A stretch of 64,000 bases of DNA, from positions 1,550,001 to 1,614,000 of the forward strand of contig CAWFDX010000004.1 of assembly GCA_963814645.1 (NCBI GenBank), read 5' to 3'. The notes under the pieces are model-generated. The model did no database searches, had not been told where the DNA came from, and saw only the letters and a program-made list of their open reading frames with translations. Positions 34,678 to 42,929 of this stretch are shown here, in pieces (the stretch's first letter is position 1; every line of letters starts with the position of its first letter). This stretch comes from RYN-230 sp963814645 (GTDB lineage Bacteria; Actinomycetota; Actinomycetes; Streptosporangiales; Streptosporangiaceae). The position numbers and the translations under genes are program-made.

Positions 34678-36033
34678 TCAGTGCACCGCGGAGAACTGCT
34701 CGCTCTCGGTGGACCCGGTCAGCGCGACGGTGGACGCCTGCGGCGTGATGGCCGAGGTGACCAGGTCGAAGTAGCCGGTGCCAACCTCCCGCTGGTGCCG
34801 GGTGGCGGTGTAGCCGCGGGCCTCGGCGCCGAACTCGGCGTCCTGCAGCCGCACGTAGGCGGGCATGCCCTCGGCGGCGAAGCCCTGGGCCAGGTCGAAC
34901 ATCGAGTAGTTCAGCGCGTGGAAGCCGGCCAGCGTGATGAACTGGAACTTGTAGCCGAGCTGGCCCAGCTCACGCTGGAACTTCTCGATCGTCCCGTCAT
35001 CCAGGTGCCGGCGCCAGTTGAACGACGGTGAGCAGTTGTAGGCGAGCATCTGGTCCGGGTACTCCGCCTTGATGGCTTCCGCGAACTCGCGTGCCTCGCC
35101 GAGGTCCGGGGTGGACGTCTCCATCCAGATCAGGTCGGCATACGGCGCGTAGGCCAGGCCGCGGGCCACGCAGGCGGCCATCCCGTTGCGCACCCGGTAG
35201 AAGCCCTCGGCGGTCCGCTCACCGGTGATGAACGGCCGGTCGCGCTCGTCCACGTCACTGGTGATCAGCGTGGCGGCGTGCGCATCGGTCCGCGCGATAA
35301 CCAGGCTCGGCACGTCACAGACGTCGGCGGCCAGCCGGGCCGCGTTCAGCGTCCTGATGTGCTGCGAGGTCGGGATCAGCACCTTCCCGCCGAGGTGGCC
35401 GCACTTCTTCTCGGAAGCCAGCTGGTCCTCCCAGTGCACGCCGGCCGCGCCCGCCGCAATCATCGACTTCATCAGCTCAAACGCGTTCAGCACCCCGCCG
35501 AAACCGGCTTCCGCGTCGGCCACGATCGGGGCCAGCCAGTACCGCCCGTCGCTGCCGCCGGACTCGGCCCAGCCGATCTGGTCCGCGCGGAGCAGCGCGT
35601 TGTTGATCCGGCGCACCACCTGGGGCACCGAGTTCACCGGGTACAGGCTCTGGTCCGGGTAGGTCTCGGCGGCCAGGTTGGCGTCCGCGGCCACCTGCCA
35701 GCCGGACAGGTAGATGGCCTGCAAGCCGGCCCGCACCTGCTGCACTGCCTGGTTACCGGTCAGCGCGCCCAGCGCGGCGACGAAGTCCTCCTCTTGCAGC
35801 AGGGCCCACAGCCGCTGCGCGCCCAGCCGGGCCAGCGTCCGGTCCTCCTGCACCGAGCCGCGCAGCCGTACCACGTCATCGGCGGTGTAGCTGCGCTCCG
35901 TGCCGCGCCACCGCGGGTCGGTGGCCCACTGCCGCCGCAGTGCGGTGGCCTGCTGCTCCGCCGGGCTCGGCCCGGCCGCGGTGGCCTGCCCGGTGCTGCC
36001 GTTCGCGGTGCCCTCGAGGCGACGCTCGTTCAC
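34678..36033 (-). CDS. aceA: Isocitrate lyase
   Basis: 451 residues from GTG 36033, selected because AGGAGG lies five bases upstream. The catalytic loop KKCGHLGGK (Cys211) is intact, along with HWEDQLASEKK, ARTDAHAATL and the tail sequence NYSMFDLAQGF. It splits isocitrate to glyoxylate and succinate, the first glyoxylate-bypass step used in growth on acetate or fatty acids. Divergent from a RamB-like regulator across 117 bases, matching the mycobacterial and corynebacterial control of this gene. Confidence 0.97.
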   Translation of the reverse strand: MNERRLEGTANGSTGQATAAGPSPAEQQATALRRQWATDPRWRGTERSYTADDVVRLRGSVQEDRTLARLGAQRLWALLQEEDFVAALGALTGNQAVQQVRAGLQAIYLSGWQVAADANLAAETYPDQSLYPVNSVPQVVRRINNALLRADQIGWAESGGSDGRYWLAPIVADAEAGFGGVLNAFELMKSMIAAGAAGVHWEDQLASEKKCGHLGGKVLIPTSQHIRTLNAARLAADVCDVPSLVIARTDAHAATLITSDVDERDRPFITGERTAEGFYRVRNGMAACVARGLAYAPYADLIWMETSTPDLGEAREFAEAIKAEYPDQMLAYNCSPSFNWRRHLDDGTIEKFQRELGQLGYKFQFITLAGFHALNYSMFDLAQGFAAEGMPAYVRLQDAEFGAEARGYTATRHQREVGTGYFDLVTSAITPQASTVALTGSTESEQFSAVH

Positions 36034-36132
36034 CTGGTCCTCCTGACGTCTGCCGTCCCCTGGGTGATAGTCCGAGCGTGCGGGCCATGGCCGGGTAAAG
36101 CTAGTGACCTTCGGCCTGAACAATTGACAAAT

Positions 36133-36147
36133 TTCATCTAAGATGAA
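36133..36147. promoter_or_regulatory. Palindrome between aceA and its likely regulator
   Basis: TTCATCT-A-AGATGAA is a perfect 15-base palindrome ending three bases before the regulator GTG start. TTGACA just upstream (36124-36129) is a good -35 box for the plus strand. A second palindrome, GTCAACGTTGAC (36177-36188), lies in the first codons. These are candidates for autoregulation; they do not match the published RamB motif that I remember. Confidence 0.5.
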
Positions 36148-36150
36148 GAT

Positions 36151-37623
36151 GTGACGGACTTCCTTGAGAAAGAATCGTCAACGTTGACGTCAAGTGGTCT
36201 AGACCTTGCAACGTTCGGCCAGCGGCTGCGGCATCTGCGCCGCACCCGGGGCATCACCCTGGCCGAGCTGGGGGAGCGGGTCGGCCGGGCCCCGTCGGCG
36301 CTGTCCCTGCTGGAGAACGGCCGCCGGGAGCCGAAGCTGTCCCTCATCGACGCGCTGGCCAGGGCGCTGTCCGTGCCGGCCGAGGAACTGCTGCGGCACC
36401 AGCCGCCGAGCCGCCGGGCCCAGCTGGAGATCGCGCTGGACGAGGCGCAGCACGACCCGGTCTACGCCGAGCTGGGCCTGCCGCCGCTCAAGGTGGGGGC
36501 CAGGGTGCCCACCGAGGTGCTGGAGCATCTGGTCGCGCTGTACACGGAACTGCGCCGGCAGCGCACCCGGCCGACCGCCACGCCGGAGGAGGCGCGGGTG
36601 GCCAACGCCGGGCTGCGCGACGCCATGCGGGAGCGCGGCAACTATTTCGCGCAGATCGAGCAGGTGGCCGCCGAGGCGCTGGCCGCGGTCAGCTACCGCG
36701 GCGGCGCGCTGTCCCAGGGCGCGCTGCTGGCCATCGTCAATCACCACGGGTTCGCCGTGCGCTACGCCCAGGACCTGCCGCGAACGGTCCGCTCCGTCAC
36801 CGACCTGCGGCACCGGCGGATCTACCTCAAGCAGGAGTCGATGGGCATGCACTCGCCGCGGACCATCCTGCTGCAGACGCTGGGGCACTTCGTGCTCGGC
36901 CATGCCGCGCCGCGGGACTTCGCCGACTTCCTGCGCCAGCGGGTGGAGGCGAACTACTTCGCGGCCGCGGTGCTGGTCCCGGAGCGGTCGGCGGGCCGGT
37001 TCCTGGCCGAGGCCAAGGAAGCGCGTGACCTGTCCGTCGAGGACCTGCGCGACGTGTTCTCGGTCTCCTACGAGATGGCCGCGCACCGGTTCACCAACCT
37101 GGCCACCCATCACCTGGACCTGACCTGTCACTTCGTGAAGAACGACCAGAGCGGCGTCATCTACAAGGCGTATGAGAACGACGGCCTGGTGCTGCCCGCC
37201 GACGCCACCGGGGCGATCGAGGGGCAGCGGATGTGCCGCAAGTGGTCAGGCCGTCAGGTGTTCGGCTCGGCCGACCGGTTCTCCCCGTACCACCAGTACT
37301 CCGACACGCCGGCCGGGACGTTCTGGTGCGTGGCCCATGTGGACCCGGGCGCGGAGCGCGGGATGGCGATCACGCTGGGCACCCCGTACGAGAACTCGCG
37401 CTGGTTCCGTGGCCGGGACACCACCAAGCGGATGGTGTCCCGTTGCCCCGACGGGGACTGCTGCCAGCGCCCGCCCGCCAGCCTGGCCGCCCGCTGGGAA
37501 GGAATGGCCTGGCCGTCGGCCCGGGCCCATTCGCACATCCTGTCCGCGCTGCCAACCGGCATCTTCCCGGGCGTGGACGAGGCCGATGTGTATGAGTTCC
37601 TGGACCGGCACGACAGTGAATAG
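36151..37623 (+). CDS. RamB-like regulator of glyoxylate / short-chain fatty acid metabolism
   Basis: 490 residues. An XRE-type helix-turn-helix (about 21-80: TLAELGERVGRAPSALSLLE) is followed by an IrrE/M78-like domain in which the zinc motif is degenerate (TLGHFVLGH, Gly in place of the catalytic Glu), and a C-terminal domain with MCRKW and RCPDGDCC that likely binds a ligand or metal. RamB proteins bind the promoters of aceA and their own gene. The divergent position beside aceA supports that role. GTG start. Confidence 0.88.
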   Translation: MTDFLEKESSTLTSSGLDLATFGQRLRHLRRTRGITLAELGERVGRAPSALSLLENGRREPKLSLIDALARALSVPAEELLRHQPPSRRAQLEIALDEAQHDPVYAELGLPPLKVGARVPTEVLEHLVALYTELRRQRTRPTATPEEARVANAGLRDAMRERGNYFAQIEQVAAEALAAVSYRGGALSQGALLAIVNHHGFAVRYAQDLPRTVRSVTDLRHRRIYLKQESMGMHSPRTILLQTLGHFVLGHAAPRDFADFLRQRVEANYFAAAVLVPERSAGRFLAEAKEARDLSVEDLRDVFSVSYEMAAHRFTNLATHHLDLTCHFVKNDQSGVIYKAYENDGLVLPADATGAIEGQRMCRKWSGRQVFGSADRFSPYHQYSDTPAGTFWCVAHVDPGAERGMAITLGTPYENSRWFRGRDTTKRMVSRCPDGDCCQRPPASLAARWEGMAWPSARAHSHILSALPTGIFPGVDEADVYEFLDRHDSE

Positions 37624-37640
37624 GCCGCATTCGGGGTAGC

Positions 37641-37679
37641 CTACTCGGTAGTAACTATTTCGTGCTACTCTCCAGTAAC
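37641..37679 (+). promoter_or_regulatory. Two copies of a 15-base operator-like motif before the acyl-CoA dehydrogenase
   Basis: CTACTCGGTAGTAAC (37641-37655) and CTACTCTCCAGTAAC (37665-37679) share CTACTC-NNN-AGTAAC and the inverted core TACT-N4-AGTA. They are 24 bases apart and 40-78 bases before the ATG. A TetR-family repressor of fatty-acid genes would bind such sites, but no such gene adjoins. Confidence 0.6.
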
Positions 37680-37718
37680 TTATGTTCGGGACGGCCCGGT
37701 TGACCCCCGAGGAGCAGC

Positions 37719-39116
37719 ATGAGCAGCGCCCCAGACGCCCCTGCCGGATTTTCCCTGGAACCCGGGTCTGAACTGCGCGAGATGCGCGGCTGGGTGCACG
37801 GGTTCGCGGACGACGTGATCCGGCCCGCCGCGGCCGAGTGGGACGAGCGGGAAGAGACGCCCTGGCCCATCCTGGAACGGGCGGCCAAGATCGGGCTGTA
37901 CTCGCTGGACTTCTTCTCCACCCAGTGGCTGGAGCCCAGCGGGCTGGGCATCCCGATCGCCTTCGAGGAGCTGTTCTGGGGCGACGCGGGGATCGCGCTG
38001 TCCCTGGTCGGCAGCACGCTGGCCGCGGTCGCGGTGGCCAGCAACGGCACCCCCGAGCAGGTCGGCGAGTGGCTGCCGGAGATGTTCGGCACGGCCGGGG
38101 ACGTCAAGCTGGGCGCGTTCTGCGCCTCCGAGCCGGGCGCGGGCAGCGACGTTGGCTCGATCCGCACCCGTGCCGAGTATCACCAGGCCACCGACGAATG
38201 GGTGCTGACCGGCACCAAGGCGTGGGCCACCAACGGCGGCATCGCCAGCGTGCACGTGGTGGTGGCGGCGGTCGACCCCGAGCTGGGTACCCGCGGGCAG
38301 GCCAGCTTCATCGTGCCGCCGGGCTCGGCCGGGCTCAGCCAGGGCCAGAAGTTCCGCAAGCTCGGCGTCCGGGCCTCGCACACCGCTGAGGTGGTACTGG
38401 ACGGGGTCCGGGTACCCGGCCGCTGCCTGGTCGGCGGGAAAGACCGGCTGGACTCCCGGCTGGCCCGGGTCCGGGGCGGCGGCCACGGCGGCGAGCAGGC
38501 CGCGATGAAGACGTTCGAGGCGTCCCGGCCGAGCGTGGCCGCGATGGCCGTCGGGGTGGCCCGGGCCGCGCTGGAGTACGCCGGCGACTACGCCACCCAG
38601 CGAGTCCAGTTCGACCGGCCGATCGGGCAGAACCAGGCGGTCGGCTTCATGCTGGCCGACATGCAGGCGGCGGTGGACGCGGCCCGGCTGCTGACCTGGC
38701 GGGCGGCCTGGATGGCCCGGCAGGGGCTGGCCCTGGACCACGCCGAAGGATCCATCTCCAAGCTGGTGGCCAGCGAGACCGCCGTCCGGGTGACCGACCA
38801 GGCCATCCAGATCCTCGGCGGCAACGGCTACACCCGGGACTTCCCGGTGGAGCGCTGGCACCGCGACGCGAAGATCTTCACCATCTTCGAGGGCACCAGC
38901 GAGATCCAGCGCATGATCATCAGCCGCGCCGTCACCGGGCCTCGACGTCCGCTAGACGATTCGGCCAGGGCGTTGTCCCAGCGCTGGCCGGTGCGGCCAT
39001 GGGACAGGGTTATCTCGCAGTCGGCGAACCGCTTCCTGAGCCAGTCCCGGACGGCCCCCGGACTGTCGTGGGCTCCCGGCATACTTGCCGGGCCGTGCGG
39101 CGACGCCGCGGCCTGA
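37719..39116 (+). CDS. Acyl-CoA dehydrogenase with an abnormal C-terminal tail
   Basis: 465 residues as read. Motifs are complete: FCASEPGAGSDV, WATNGG, the helix ATQRVQFDRPIGQNQAV, ILGGNGYTRDFPVERWHRDAK, and catalytic-base region FEGTSEIQRMIISRAVTG. It oxidises acyl-CoA with FAD and passes electrons to ETF. Family members usually stop at GLDVR soon after RAVTG. Here, removing one base at 38935-38942 restores TGLDVR and a TAG at 38953-38955. The 54 residues beyond are therefore a run-on into transposase remnant DNA. ATG start, AGGAG upstream. Confidence 0.92.
   Translation: MSSAPDAPAGFSLEPGSELREMRGWVHGFADDVIRPAAAEWDEREETPWPILERAAKIGLYSLDFFSTQWLEPSGLGIPIAFEELFWGDAGIALSLVGSTLAAVAVASNGTPEQVGEWLPEMFGTAGDVKLGAFCASEPGAGSDVGSIRTRAEYHQATDEWVLTGTKAWATNGGIASVHVVVAAVDPELGTRGQASFIVPPGSAGLSQGQKFRKLGVRASHTAEVVLDGVRVPGRCLVGGKDRLDSRLARVRGGGHGGEQAAMKTFEASRPSVAAMAVGVARAALEYAGDYATQRVQFDRPIGQNQAVGFMLADMQAAVDAARLLTWRAAWMARQGLALDHAEGSISKLVASETAVRVTDQAIQILGGNGYTRDFPVERWHRDAKIFTIFEGTSEIQRMIISRAVTGPRRPLDDSARALSQRWPVRPWDRVISQSANRFLSQSRTAPGLSWAPGILAGPCGDAAA
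38957..39052 (-). pseudogene. IS3-family transposase remnant, catalytic Glu segment
   Basis: Minus-strand translation gives LSHGRTGQRWDNALAES, the well-known C-terminal segment of IS3-type OrfB transposases around the catalytic Glu. It breaks off directly at the natural stop of the acyl-CoA dehydrogenase and has no complete ORF. The first catalytic Asp segment lies on the same strand at 39630-39770. Confidence 0.75.
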
Positions 39117-39129
39117 CTTGAGGAGACCC

Positions 39130-39585
39130 ATGGCTGTCCGGTACCAGCTCGTCATCAATTGCGTCGGCCACCCGGAGCCGCTGGCCCGCTTCTGGGCCGA
39201 GGCCCTGGGCTACGTGCTGGAGCCGCCGCCGGCCGGCTTCGCCACCTGGGACGAGTGGCGGCGCGACGTCGGACTGCCTGAGTCCTGGCTCGGCCGGGGG
39301 ACGGACTGCATCATCGATCCGGATGGTGCCGGACCCCGCATCTGGATCCAGGTCGTGCCCGACCGCAAGACCACTAGCAATCGGCTGCACATCGACATCC
39401 ACGCCAGCGGCCGCCCAGACCTCCCGATCGAGACCCGCAAGAAGCGCGTGGACGCCGAGGCCCTGCGGCTGTGTGATCTCGGCGCCACGCTGCTCAACGA
39501 CCTGAGCGAGGAACTCGAGGAGAGCGCGGACCACTACGCGGTCGCGCTGAAGGACCCCGAGGGCAACGAGTTCGACATCGACTGA
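39130..39585 (+). CDS. VOC (glyoxalase-like) family protein
   Basis: 151 residues from ATG 39130 with GAGGAGA upstream. YQLVINCVGHPEPLARFWAEALGY is the first beta-alpha-beta unit (only its start shown: NCVGHPEPLARFWAEAL), and the end VALKDPEGNEFDID is the typical VOC terminus with the second metal-ligand Glu. RLHIDIHASG carries a likely His ligand. Members act as dioxygenases, isomerases or binding proteins for resistance; substrate unknown. The gene sits between two pieces of an IS3-like transposase on the opposite strand. Confidence 0.85.
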   Translation: MAVRYQLVINCVGHPEPLARFWAEALGYVLEPPPAGFATWDEWRRDVGLPESWLGRGTDCIIDPDGAGPRIWIQVVPDRKTTSNRLHIDIHASGRPDLPIETRKKRVDAEALRLCDLGATLLNDLSEELEESADHYAVALKDPEGNEFDID

Positions 39586-39594
39586 CGGTCGCCC

Positions 39595-39612
39595 CCCGGC
39601 GCTATCGCCGGG
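39595..39612 (+). terminator. Hairpin after the VOC gene
   Basis: CCCGGCG (39595-39601) and CGCCGGG (39606-39612) around CTAT, ten bases after the VOC stop. A simple GC-rich terminator candidate. Confidence 0.5.
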
Positions 39613-39629
39613 CTGATGGCGGCCGCGGA

Positions 39630-39770
39630 GGCTGATCAGCGATGGCGTAGCCGGCGACGCGGCGGAAGGCGATGTCGATCACGGTGGCCAGGTACAGCCA
39701 CCCTCCCAGGTGCTGATGTAGGTGATGTCCCCGCACCAGCGGGCGTTGACCTTGCTGGCGCCGGCCGCGG
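39630..39770 (-). pseudogene. IS3-family transposase remnant, first catalytic Asp segment
   Basis: Minus-strand translation gives KVNARWCGDITYISTWEG, then with a one-base shift WLYLATVIDIAFRRVAGY and AIADQ. This is the start of the integrase core of IS3-type OrfB with the first catalytic Asp. The frame break and the lack of flanking transposase sequence show decay. Together with 38957-39052 it flanks the VOC gene in the order expected on the minus strand. Confidence 0.75.
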
Positions 39771-39959
39771 CGCCGCAGCTCGGCATGCCACCCTCGTCAG
39801 GTCCACTAGGGAACTGAGGGACCGTCCAAACCTTGAGGACATGGCGGCCAACGTCGGCTAGCCACTGGCCGCTGCCGGGTCCGTGCTAGCCTCCGCGGCA
39901 GCAAGCTTCTGACCTGCGAGCGCGGCCCGGGGAGTGATCGACCGGCAGGAGGGATGAAG

Positions 39960-40478
39960 ATGACCGGCAACCAGTCTGAGGACACCGAGGACCAGGCTCT
40001 GCTGGCTTTTCTCGCGGCCCAGCGCGACGCGGTGCTCTCCATCGTGGCCGGCCTGGACGAGGCCGCGTGGCACCGCTCGGTCGTGCCGTCGGGCTGGACG
40101 CCAGCCGGGCTCGTGGAGCACCTGGGCGGCGCCGAGTGGCACTGGTTCCAGGGGGTCGTGACCGGCGCAGATCCCGAGCCGCCGCCTACGGATGAGGATC
40201 TGTCTCCTTATGACCCGACAGCAGCGTTCGTCAGTGCTGAGCCCTCAGCGGAGATCATCGGCTTCTACCGTGACCAGTGCGCGCGCTCGGATGCGGTGCT
40301 GGCAGTGACACCGCTGTCGGCGGCGCCGCGCGGCATGCACGGCGACCCGGAGATGGACGAACCGCCGAACGTGCGCTGGGTCGTACTGCACATGATCGAG
40401 GAGACCGCGCGACACGCCGGTCACCTGGACATCGCCAGGGAACTGATCGACGGCCGGACCGGGCTGGGGCCGCGCTGA
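39960..40478 (+). CDS. DinB-superfamily (DUF664-like) protein
   Basis: 172 residues from ATG 39960, preferred over ATG 39954 because AGGAGG is then seven bases away. A four-helix bundle is implied: LLAFLAAQRDAVLSIVAGL, WTPAGLVEHLGGAEWHWF with the first metal His, and HMIEETARHAGHLDIARELIDG with the last two His. Many actinobacterial members are thiol-dependent (mycothiol) S-transferases; the specific role is unknown. A decayed relative lies at 41889-42145. Confidence 0.87.
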   Translation: MTGNQSEDTEDQALLAFLAAQRDAVLSIVAGLDEAAWHRSVVPSGWTPAGLVEHLGGAEWHWFQGVVTGADPEPPPTDEDLSPYDPTAAFVSAEPSAEIIGFYRDQCARSDAVLAVTPLSAAPRGMHGDPEMDEPPNVRWVVLHMIEETARHAGHLDIARELIDGRTGLGPR

Positions 40479-40677
40479 CCGGCCCGCCGCCATCCCTGCC
40501 GGGAAGATCTGGTGACAGTCGACGGGGCGAAGCCGGTGAGCGCAAGGCGTCAATGATCACCCGGCGGGTGTCCGCGCCGGGCGGCGCCCTCGCGCTCCGG
40601 GGCAGCGTGAATATTGCTTCGCCGGGGAGGAGGCTACGGAATTACCCTCAGATTTCTGGGCGCTGAGGGAGGCCGAG

Positions 40678-41808
40678 ATGGACCGCGATGTGCTGGATGT
40701 GATCGAGCGCGAGATTGACCAGGAGGTGCGGGCGCGCTTCTCTGGCACTGCGGTGCGGCAGGCCGTCCTGTTGCAATACGGCGACGACCCGGAGATCGAG
40801 CCGGGGGACCTGTGGGTCCGGGTGCTGCTCGACGAGCCGGACCGGCCCGGGGCCGACTGGGGGCCGCCCATGACGGCATTCCAGCAGGCCAACGAGGCCA
40901 CGATCAAGCAGCTCCGGGGCTACCTGGCAGCAAAGCTCCGGGAGATCATGGCGGTCGAGTACGTGTTCAGCAACAACCCGATCACCTTCGACGGCGATGG
41001 ACCCCGGTGCGGCTATCCCGTCGCGCAGCGACTGTCGGACATCAGCGAGTGGGAGCACGGCGAGGCTACCTTCGTGCTGGTCGCGCTGGGACCGGCTGGC
41101 CTGGAGACGGTGGACACGCTGATCATGGCGGGAATCGCGGCCACCCGCGCGGAGGCCATTCGGTGGGCCGTGGACCGCGTCCGCGAGCAGCCAGCGTACC
41201 GGCGGCTCCGTGAACTGAGAGGTGACGCCGAGGTCATGGACCGCGATGTGCTGGACACGATCGAGCGCGAGATTGACCAGGAGGCGCGGGCGCGCTTCCC
41301 CGGCACGGCGGTGCGGCAAGCTGTGCTGTTGCAATACGGCGACGACCCGGAAATTGGGCCCGGGGACCTGTGGGTCCGGGTGCTGCTCGACGCGGATGGG
41401 CCGGAGGACTACCAGCCGACCCTCACGGCATTCATACTGTCCGACAACGCGGCGGGCGACCAGTTCGCGGGCTACCTGGCAGCAAAGCTCCCGGAGATCA
41501 GGCTGGTCGAGTACACGTTCAGCAACCCTAACCCCGTCACCCGCGCCGGCCACGCGCCCCGCGTGAGCAATCTCGTCGGGGACCGGACGTCGGACATCCA
41601 GGAGCGGGGGCACGGCGAGACCACCCTGGAGCTGACCCGGCTGGGACCGGCTGGCCTGGAAACGCTGGACACGCTGATCATGGCGGGAACCGCGGCCACC
41701 CGCGCGGAGGCCATCCGGTGGGCACTGGACCGCATCCGCGAGCGGCCCGCCTACCAGCGGCTCCGCGAACTGAGAAGCGAAGCCGACATGCTCAGGAACG
41801 AGTTCTGA
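40678..41808 (+). CDS. Internally duplicated protein with RHH-like ends
   Basis: 376 residues made of two tandem copies of one unit; the second begins at codon 187 (41236). Both start MDRDVLD-IEREIDQE, share VRQAVLLQYGDDPEI and GDLWVRVLLD, and end with LGPAGLETxDTLIMAG and TRAEAIRWAxDRxRE. That end has the strand-helix-helix pattern of ribbon-helix-helix DNA-binding proteins, which act as dimers, so two copies could form a covalent dimer. GGGAGG lies six bases before the ATG. No known family recognised. Copies are also close at the DNA level, so duplication is fairly recent. Confidence 0.75.
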   Translation: MDRDVLDVIEREIDQEVRARFSGTAVRQAVLLQYGDDPEIEPGDLWVRVLLDEPDRPGADWGPPMTAFQQANEATIKQLRGYLAAKLREIMAVEYVFSNNPITFDGDGPRCGYPVAQRLSDISEWEHGEATFVLVALGPAGLETVDTLIMAGIAATRAEAIRWAVDRVREQPAYRRLRELRGDAEVMDRDVLDTIEREIDQEARARFPGTAVRQAVLLQYGDDPEIGPGDLWVRVLLDADGPEDYQPTLTAFILSDNAAGDQFAGYLAAKLPEIRLVEYTFSNPNPVTRAGHAPRVSNLVGDRTSDIQERGHGETTLELTRLGPAGLETLDTLIMAGTAATRAEAIRWALDRIRERPAYQRLRELRSEADMLRNEF

Positions 41809-41888
41809 AACAAGGCCAGATCACCGCCAAGCCCGGGATCTCTGCTCGACCAGGTTCAACTTCCGAAGCATTGCGGGAATGTCGCGCA

Positions 41889-42145
41889 TCAAGTGAAGCC
41901 ACGGTGTTTGAACGCGTCTGCCGCTTGCTGCACGCGAGTGAGATGGGTGGTCCACCAGCGGGAATCACCAACGTCGTCGTGGTCTTGGCCGCGTCGGCCG
42001 TCGATCAGTTCGCGGGTGATGTCGGCGTGCCCGGCATGCTGGGCGGTCTCGGCGAGCACCCGGATCAGCCTCTGTCCCGGGCCTCTTGCAGGTAACGCTG
42101 CAGTTCACCGGGGACGTCCAGTCCCGCCGGTCGCTCCTGGGTCAC
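41889..42145 (-). pseudogene. Decayed DinB-family gene with internal deletion
   Basis: Minus strand, GTG 42145: MTQERPAGLDVPGELQRYLQ and then EARDRG-stop, which looks like the start of a DUF664 protein. In another frame, directly after, AETAQHAGHADITRELIDG and further to a TGA at 41889-41891 gives the C-terminal helix with its metal His residues. The middle of about 110 residues, including the first His, is missing. Not functional. Confidence 0.7.
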
Positions 42146-42190
42146 GCCGCGCAGGTTACCGTGGCCTGCCCGCCCTTGGCCGGCCCAGTG

Positions 42191-42886
42191 CTAGGCGAGT
42201 GAGGTCGCGGCCTGGTCGATCAGTGCGGCGATCGCGGCCGGCTGTGAGGCCAGTGAGGCGTGGCTGGCATCCAGTTCGATCGTGCTGCGCGGCTTCATGC
42301 GCTCGGCCATCTGGCGCTCGCTGTCCGGGTGGATCATGCGGTCGGCCGTCAACACCTGGTACCAGGTCGGCTTCTTCTTCCAGGCCGGGTCGGAGATGGT
42401 GTCACCGAAGGTCGATCCGACCGGCGCCTTCTGGGTCACGGCCATCACGAGCGCCTCATCGGCGGGCAGATCCTGGCAGAAACTCTCCCGGAACTTGTCC
42501 TGCTTGATCCAGACGTAGCCGTCGGAGTCGGGCGCGACGTTCCCGGCTGCCGCGGCCTGGGCCGCCCGCCAGTCGCCAATCTGCGCGAGATTTTCACCGG
42601 CGTCGGGTGCGAATGCCGCTACGTACACGAGCCCGACGACGTTCGGGAGGTCACCGGCCTCGCTGATCACCGCCCCGCCGTAGGAGTGACCGACGAGCAG
42701 GACCGGCCCGTCAATCTGCTTGATCATCTTCTGCGTGCGCTCGGCGTCGTCGGGGACGGAGGTCAGCGGATTCTCCACCGCATGCAGCGAGTCGTAACCG
42801 CGCTGGTCCAGCTCGACGATGACCTTGGCCCAGTGGGCCGCGCCACCCCAAAAGCCATGGACCAGCACGATGCTCGGCTTGCTCAT
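42191..42886 (-). CDS. Alpha/beta hydrolase
   Basis: 231 residues. IVLVHGFWGGAAHW is the oxyanion strand, VGHSYGG carries nucleophile Ser68, and the C-terminal ELDASHASL gives the catalytic His. The fold and length match the EstC/RsbQ-like family of small esterases near methylesterases of plant type. No signal peptide. Substrate unknown. GC content is lower than in neighbouring core genes, in keeping with an acquired segment from about 40.5 to 44.1 kb. Confidence 0.85.
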   Translation of the reverse strand: MSKPSIVLVHGFWGGAAHWAKVIVELDQRGYDSLHAVENPLTSVPDDAERTQKMIKQIDGPVLLVGHSYGGAVISEAGDLPNVVGLVYVAAFAPDAGENLAQIGDWRAAQAAAAGNVAPDSDGYVWIKQDKFRESFCQDLPADEALVMAVTQKAPVGSTFGDTISDPAWKKKPTWYQVLTADRMIHPDSERQMAERMKPRSTIELDASHASLASQPAAIAALIDQAATSLA

Positions 42887-42929
42887 GCCTTCCCTCCTTG
42901 CCCGTCAGGGCAGTGCTGTCAGGGCAACC

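Noticed and set aside
36199..37131. 310-codon frame antisense to the RamB-like gene
   Set aside because: Gln/Arg/Gly-rich with no motif or ribosome site; it is a result of high GC.
40678..41808. Toxin-antitoxin module
   Set aside because: The RHH-like segments suggest an antitoxin, but no adjacent small toxin gene is seen and the protein is far longer than antitoxins.
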